Of a stretch of 64,000 bases of DNA, positions 59,373-64,000 are shown piece after piece. Position numbers and translations under genes: made by a program. The DNA lies in assembly GCA_021781745.1 (NCBI GenBank), contig JAJXWH010000026.1, forward strand, positions 1-64,000, in the 5' to 3' direction. Within the stretch, counting starts at the first letter, position 1. Each line of letters begins with the position of its first letter. A model generated the notes under the pieces. It was not told where the DNA came from and did no database searches. It saw nothing but the letters and a program-made list of their open reading frames with translations. The DNA is from Bacillota bacterium (GTDB taxonomy: Bacteria > Bacillota > Clostridia > Clostridiales > Clostridiaceae).

Positions 59373-62300
59373 TTATTTTTTCCAAAACATCATTGAATTG
59401 ATATTTACCTTATGAATCTTTATTGGTCTTTCTTCTAACTTAGTATTAACTAAAGAATACACCACTGGAACCACTACAAATGTGAGGAAAGTAGCTGATG
59501 CTAGTCCAAATATTATAGTTACTGACATAGGCCCAAATAAAGCACTTTTAGAAAATGCAAGAGGTATAAGTCCTGTAATTGTTGCTGTTGAACTTAATAT
59601 TATAGGTCTAAATCTTTGGCTTACAGCATGAAGGCAAGCTTCATCTATTGAAAGACCTTCTTTTCTGCCATCAATTATGTATTCAACAAGCAGAATTGCA
59701 TTTCTAATCACTACCCCAATGAGACTTATTATTCCCATTACAGCGGTTAATGATATAGACATCCTAAATATTAAAAGCCCTATAGCTACTCCCATTAAAG
59801 AAAGTGGAAGTGAGCACATTATAATGAGAGGCTGTATAAAAGATTTAAATTGGACAAATAGAATTACATAAATTATTATTATACAAAATACTCCCGCTAA
59901 GCCGAGGCTAGTGAAATTCTTTTGTATTTGATGCTTCTCTCCATCATAAAGGACATTTACTCCATTTAAATCCAGTTTATTTAATTCTTCATTTAAAGTA
60001 TTCTCCACATTAACAGAGTTATAGCCTGTTTTCACATCGCTGTATACAGTTACAGCTTTGTCCTTCTTATAATGCTTTATTTGATCTAACTGCGAATTAA
60101 GATTTATTGAAGCTACCTCTGATAACAGCACCTTATTTTTTGTAATACCCGATTTTATTTCTAGATTCTTCAAATCTTCTACTGATGCTATATTTGATTT
60201 AACTAATATATCAAAGTCACTGCCATTCTTCCTATATACAGAGCTACTATATCCCTTTAGGGCAATGTTTATTTGTTTTAAAATATCTGATTTTAGCAAG
60301 CCATGCTGCATGGCTTTAGTGCTATCTATATTTACTTCATATTCATAAGTCTTCTTCGCTGCATCATCCCTAACATTTAAGGTTCCTGGAATATTTCTTA
60401 ATTTTTCTTGTATTTGATCTGAGGCAGCATAAATCTTATCTAAATCATCACCTGTAAGTCTTAAACGAATAGGTGCTCCTATTGGCTGTGCTTGTTCCAA
60501 AAGCTTTATTGTAGCAGTACCCCCAGAGATTTTACTATCTAATTGACTTTGCAAATATTCAACTAACTTTTGTCTTGTATCAAACTTTTTAGTTTTACTT
60601 AAGTCTATTTTTACCATAATTTGAGCTGTATTCTTTGATGGTGCTACTGTAGGCACAGTAATATAAAACTTAGGCATTCCACCACCTATAGCTGAAGTAT
60701 AACTTGTAACTTCTTCTTGCGATTTTAAGACATCTTCTACTTGCTTTACTAAATTACCTGTACTATCTATATCTTCAACCTTTTCATTAGAAACATCTAT
60801 ATAAATAACATCTTTATCTGCATAAGGGAAAAATTGCATACCTAATGTTTTCATTAAACCTATAGATACCGCAAATATACATAAGGCCACTATAATAACA
60901 TTTCTTTTATGCTTAAGTCCATATGCCAAGAGCTTTAGGAACATCTTTCTGATTTTACTTTCCTTATTGGTATCTTTACTTTTCTTAAAGAATATAGATG
61001 ACATGACAGGAGTTATAAACAATGCTGATATATATGAGCAAGTGATACATATCATTACTACTTGAGGTAAAGTCCTCATAAATTCCCCAACTGCACCAGG
61101 TATATTTAGAAGCGGTGAAAAGGCACCAACAATAATTAATGTAGATGTAAATACAGGCACAAATAATTTTTTTATACCATGAAAAGCAGCCTCATCTCCA
61201 CTCATTCCCTGATCAATTCCTACCTGCACAACATCCCCTATTACAATTGCATCATCTACCAATATTCCAAGTGCTATAATAAGTGCTGTGGTAGACATTT
61301 GGTGCACTTTAATTCCAAGAACCTCCATCGCAATAAATGACATAGAAATAGATATTGGAATTACTGCTGATACTACCATTGCATTTCTAAATCCCATTCC
61401 TATAAGAACAGTTATTACTACAAGAATTACACCATCCCTAAGGTTTTCCATAAAGAAAGAAACTGACTGATCTACATCTTTAGGCTGGAATGTAATTTCT
61501 TCTATCTTTAAGTCCTGTGGTAATTGTTTTTTTATATAATCTAATTTTTTTCTTACATCATCACCTATTAAAACTATATTTTTATTATCTTGGAAATAGC
61601 CTGCAAGTAATATTGCATTTTCCCCATTATTAGTGTATTTATAATTAGAATCGTCATCATAATCCATATGGACATTTGCTATATCTTTAAGCTTTATAGT
61701 TTGTCCAGTATCCGTTGAAACTCCAACAATTGTATCTTCTATCTCTTTAAGAGAGGTAAAACTACCTGGTGTCTGCACTTTTATTTTCCCAGTTTTTAAA
61801 TCTAAATCTCCAGAAGGAATATCTATATTTTGTGCCTTTAATACCCCACAGATATCTTCAAGGGAAATAGAATTTTTATTTAATTTACTTAAGTCTACAT
61901 CAACTTTTACCTGTTTATCCTGTTTACCCTTTATATCAAATCTAGAAATACCGCTAACACCACTTAATTGTTTTTTTATGTCATCTGCATAATTTCCTAA
62001 TTGTTCATAAGAATAATTACTACCGGATACACTCAAAATTGTACCTGCAGTTTCTGTAAGATTAGTATCTATTACACTATCTTGACATCCATCTGGAAGA
62101 TCAGACTTTATGTCCTTTATTTTATCTCTTAAATCTCTCCACGCTTTATCTTTATCTGCATCATTATTTAAGTAAAGAATAACTATAGATGCACTATTTT
62201 CAGAATAAGATTCAGCATAATCATAACCATCTATTTCTTCAACTTTATCTTCAATTTTTTTTGTGACTAAACTTTCTATATCACTAGAAGAAGCCCCTGG

Positions 62301-62453
62301 ATAAACAGTTGTAATCATTGCTGCTGGAGATGAAACATCTGGACTTTCCTGCTTAGGAATAATATGATAGCAATAACATCCACTTAAAATTGCTATAGTT
62401 ACTAAAAATAATACTATTTTCTTATTATTTATAGCCGCTTTAATTAATCCCAT
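59373..62453 (-). CDS. RND-family efflux pump permease (AcrB/HAE1-like)
   Basis: A 1026-residue pump of AcrB length with 12 helices and two large external domains. GILVDDAIVIGDVVQVG in helix 4 carries the paired proton-relay Asp residues. The first helix is followed by the porter start ESPDVSSPAAMITTVYPGAS. The second half repeats the fold (FRMSISLTAVMGIISLIGVV). In Gram-positive bacteria such pumps cannot span an outer membrane, so the substrate is probably moved within or out of the membrane. It is the last gene of an operon with an adaptor lipoprotein and a TolC-like protein, 13 bases after the adaptor. ATG 62453 follows GAGGAGG. Confidence 0.93.
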   Translation of the reverse strand: MGLIKAAINNKKIVLFLVTIAILSGCYCYHIIPKQESPDVSSPAAMITTVYPGASSSDIESLVTKKIEDKVEEIDGYDYAESYSENSASIVILYLNNDADKDKAWRDLRDKIKDIKSDLPDGCQDSVIDTNLTETAGTILSVSGSNYSYEQLGNYADDIKKQLSGVSGISRFDIKGKQDKQVKVDVDLSKLNKNSISLEDICGVLKAQNIDIPSGDLDLKTGKIKVQTPGSFTSLKEIEDTIVGVSTDTGQTIKLKDIANVHMDYDDDSNYKYTNNGENAILLAGYFQDNKNIVLIGDDVRKKLDYIKKQLPQDLKIEEITFQPKDVDQSVSFFMENLRDGVILVVITVLIGMGFRNAMVVSAVIPISISMSFIAMEVLGIKVHQMSTTALIIALGILVDDAIVIGDVVQVGIDQGMSGDEAAFHGIKKLFVPVFTSTLIIVGAFSPLLNIPGAVGEFMRTLPQVVMICITCSYISALFITPVMSSIFFKKSKDTNKESKIRKMFLKLLAYGLKHKRNVIIVALCIFAVSIGLMKTLGMQFFPYADKDVIYIDVSNEKVEDIDSTGNLVKQVEDVLKSQEEVTSYTSAIGGGMPKFYITVPTVAPSKNTAQIMVKIDLSKTKKFDTRQKLVEYLQSQLDSKISGGTATIKLLEQAQPIGAPIRLRLTGDDLDKIYAASDQIQEKLRNIPGTLNVRDDAAKKTYEYEVNIDSTKAMQHGLLKSDILKQINIALKGYSSSVYRKNGSDFDILVKSNIASVEDLKNLEIKSGITKNKVLLSEVASINLNSQLDQIKHYKKDKAVTVYSDVKTGYNSVNVENTLNEELNKLDLNGVNVLYDGEKHQIQKNFTSLGLAGVFCIIIIYVILFVQFKSFIQPLIIMCSLPLSLMGVAIGLLIFRMSISLTAVMGIISLIGVVIRNAILLVEYIIDGRKEGLSIDEACLHAVSQRFRPIILSSTATITGLIPLAFSKSALFGPMSVTIIFGLASATFLTFVVVPVVYSLVNTKLEERPIKIHKVNINSMMFWKK

Positions 62454-62466
62454 AATTCATCCTCCT

Positions 62467-63675
62467 CTATTCTGCTGAAACCTGATATCCGGCTTTTATA
62501 TTTTTCATACCTTCAGTAACAAGATTATCTTCAACTTTTAATCCATTTACACATACCTCATTTTCATTTGTATCTCCTAAAGTTACATTTTTCCTAACAG
62601 CACGTCCATCTTCCACTGTATAAACATAATCTTCTCCATCATTCAAAATACTATTAATTGGAATCCATATGCCACTCTTTTCTCCATTATCAATATCAAC
62701 TTTCACAGATTGACCTATGTAATATTTATCATTATCTATTGGATTTAAAATTTTGATTTCTGCACTATAAGTTCCACTTTGCTTATCAGGTGCTTGAACT
62801 ATATTCATAATTTCTCCATCAGTAGTAGTATCATCTATTTTAACTTCAGCCTTTGTTCCTACCTGTATTTTCTTTACATCCTCATCAGATAATCCAACCG
62901 TAACAACCTGATTTTCACTTCTAATTAAAATAACTGGATAACCTGCCGCCTGCATTTCTCCTTCTTTACAAAGAACATCTACCACATATCCATCTTCATC
63001 TGCTGTAAGTGAGGCATCCTTATCCAAGTCAACTTTTGAATCATAGTTAGCCTTTGCAGTATTTAATTGAGCTAATGCCGCCTGCTTATCCTCTTCCCTT
63101 GTTCCATTTTGAAGTTGAGTCAAAGTTTCTTTTGCCGCATTTAACGCACTTTCACTACTATCCAACTTATTTTTTATATCATTAACTTGTTGCTGTGTTA
63201 CAGCCTTCATTTGATATAAAGTTACATTCTTATCATACAAATCCTTGCAATAATCATAGTTATCTTGAGCATTTTTTACGGCTATTTGTGCTTTATTTAT
63301 ATCCTCAGCTTCCGCACCATTTACTGCTTTATTATATTGTGCAGTAGCTGCATCCATTTGAGCCTTTGCCCCTTCCATTGCAAAATTCAAATCAGTTTTA
63401 TCTAAATCAACAAGGTTGTCTCCTTTTTTCACACGCTGTCCTTTCGATATATATATTTTTGATATTTTAGCCGAACTTTTAAATGAAAGTTTTCTCACTT
63501 CACTTCCTCCTGTTATTCCTTCATATTCTAATGAGACAGGATAACTTTCATTATTGAGTTCTATAGTTTTTACTGGATATATTTTTACATCTGCTTTTGA
63601 CTCTGATTTACTACATCCATTTAATACAATAAAATTAAGAAACACTAAACAAATAGCTAATATCTTCTTATTCAT
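62467..63675 (-). CDS. RND adaptor lipoprotein (HlyD/MFP family)
   Basis: A 402-residue membrane-fusion protein. Lipobox LNGC puts Cys21 at the mature N-terminus. The lipoyl halves flank a long coiled-coil hairpin: KISKIYISKGQRVKKGDNLV before it and DGYVVDVLCKEGEMQAAGYP after it (about 85 and 230). The hairpin has about 110 residues (AKAQMDAATAQYNKAVNG, NDIKNKLDSSESALNAAKET). The beta-barrel follows. It links the RND pump to a TolC-like partner in Gram-negative systems; here it should bridge pump and wall. ATG 63675 follows GGGAGGG. Confidence 0.9.
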   Translation of the reverse strand: MNKKILAICLVFLNFIVLNGCSKSESKADVKIYPVKTIELNNESYPVSLEYEGITGGSEVRKLSFKSSAKISKIYISKGQRVKKGDNLVDLDKTDLNFAMEGAKAQMDAATAQYNKAVNGAEAEDINKAQIAVKNAQDNYDYCKDLYDKNVTLYQMKAVTQQQVNDIKNKLDSSESALNAAKETLTQLQNGTREEDKQAALAQLNTAKANYDSKVDLDKDASLTADEDGYVVDVLCKEGEMQAAGYPVILIRSENQVVTVGLSDEDVKKIQVGTKAEVKIDDTTTDGEIMNIVQAPDKQSGTYSAEIKILNPIDNDKYYIGQSVKVDIDNGEKSGIWIPINSILNDGEDYVYTVEDGRAVRKNVTLGDTNENEVCVNGLKVEDNLVTEGMKNIKAGYQVSAE

Positions 63676-63756
63676 ATACCCTCCCTATTTTCAAAGCATC
63701 ATATGTAGAATGAAATATATTATCTTTTTTTATATAATTTTTGCTCATTAAAAAAA

Positions 63757-64000
63757 TTACTTGTTACTTAGTATCCATGGTTTTTCTATGCTATCTCTCA
63801 AATTACTATGAGTATTAACAAGTTTTATTAATGAAGTATCTAAATCATTACTAGCCAAAACTTGCTTATCATAATCATTTTGCAGCATTAACCCCATGTC
63901 TACTTGCGCTTTTGCAAATCTAAGCTTTGTATTTGTTGAATTAACTTGTTCTTTCAATCTGTCAATCTTATTTTCTAAATCAAGAAGGGTTGAATAATTT
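63757..64000 (-). CDS. TolC-like outer membrane efflux family protein, 5-prime end beyond the window
   Basis: The last 81 codons of a gene that continues past the right edge; the frame is open from 64000. The peptide is coiled-coil (LLDLENKIDRLKEQVN, then LRFAKAQVDMGLMLQNDYDKQVLASNDLD) and ends in LRDSIEKPWILSNK, which matches the C-terminal helices of clostridial TolC-family proteins. A TTG inside the frame should not be taken as the start, since the reading continues upstream. It is 82 bases before the adaptor gene in the same operon. In a Gram-positive cell it may be secreted or wall-associated. Confidence 0.8.
   Translation of the reverse strand, partial: NYSTLLDLENKIDRLKEQVNSTNTKLRFAKAQVDMGLMLQNDYDKQVLASNDLDTSLIKLVNTHSNLRDSIEKPWILSNK

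Overview
The window is AT-rich (roughly 30 % GC by eye), has strong purine-rich ribosome-binding sites and many short rho-independent terminators, and carries families typical of Clostridium sensu stricto: choline-binding-type wall repeats, a glycyl radical enzyme, CxxC flavoproteins, DUF1062 and a CD3324-like HTH protein. I read it as chromosome of a solventogenic-type Clostridium (C. beijerinckii-like). That assignment is an inference. There are no rRNA or tRNA genes, no CRISPR array, no intact transposase and no prophage.

Layout. 0-10 kb is signalling. A PAS-rich histidine kinase is followed by a minus-strand operon of HD-GYP protein, hybrid kinase and CheY-like receiver, then SelO. 10-23 kb holds an ADP-ribosylglycohydrolase, a half-size TauE-like membrane protein, secreted wall proteins (transglutaminase-like, GH25 lysozyme), a metallophosphoesterase lipoprotein, an orphan sugar-binding protein, a GGDEF-EAL protein and an RNase H. 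22.7-38 kb is a zone of drug- and redox-responsive modules, each a regulator with a transporter or oxidoreductase: MarR-DHA2, LysR/flavoprotein, TetR/flavoprotein-MFS-ferredoxin nitroreductase, MarR/SDR and TetR/DHA2. Several of these have readable operators placed over promoters. 38-39.7 kb is a decay zone with three gene remnants around a fasciclin protein. Then come metH, a GtrA-GT39-GT2 envelope glycosylation operon, an amino-acid permease under a tandem glycine riboswitch, and a DUF2339-DUF3999 membrane pair. 53.4-59.3 kb is a glycyl radical enzyme cluster (enzyme, DeoR regulator, activase) whose promoters share a TTTCATWTGAAA palindrome, with an XRE/membrane-protein operon embedded in it. 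The window ends in a TolC-like, adaptor and RND pump operon running off the right edge.

Most interesting non-coding structure: (1) two related leader hairpins, one before the CD3324-like gene and one before the DUF1062 gene, with different but still complementary outer stems; (2) a 178-bp palindromic dispersed repeat present twice at about 95 % identity, one copy supplying the last codons and stop of a glycosyltransferase; (3) a nested-palindrome element at 11093-11246 whose ends resemble an expansion inside the second glycine aptamer; (4) three 18-bp operators spaced exactly 23 bp over the XRE promoter. Two small genes (41 and 48 aa) and five decayed gene fragments are also recorded.

Where the translation contains its own ribosome-binding site, I moved the start to the first codon correctly spaced after that site and said so.
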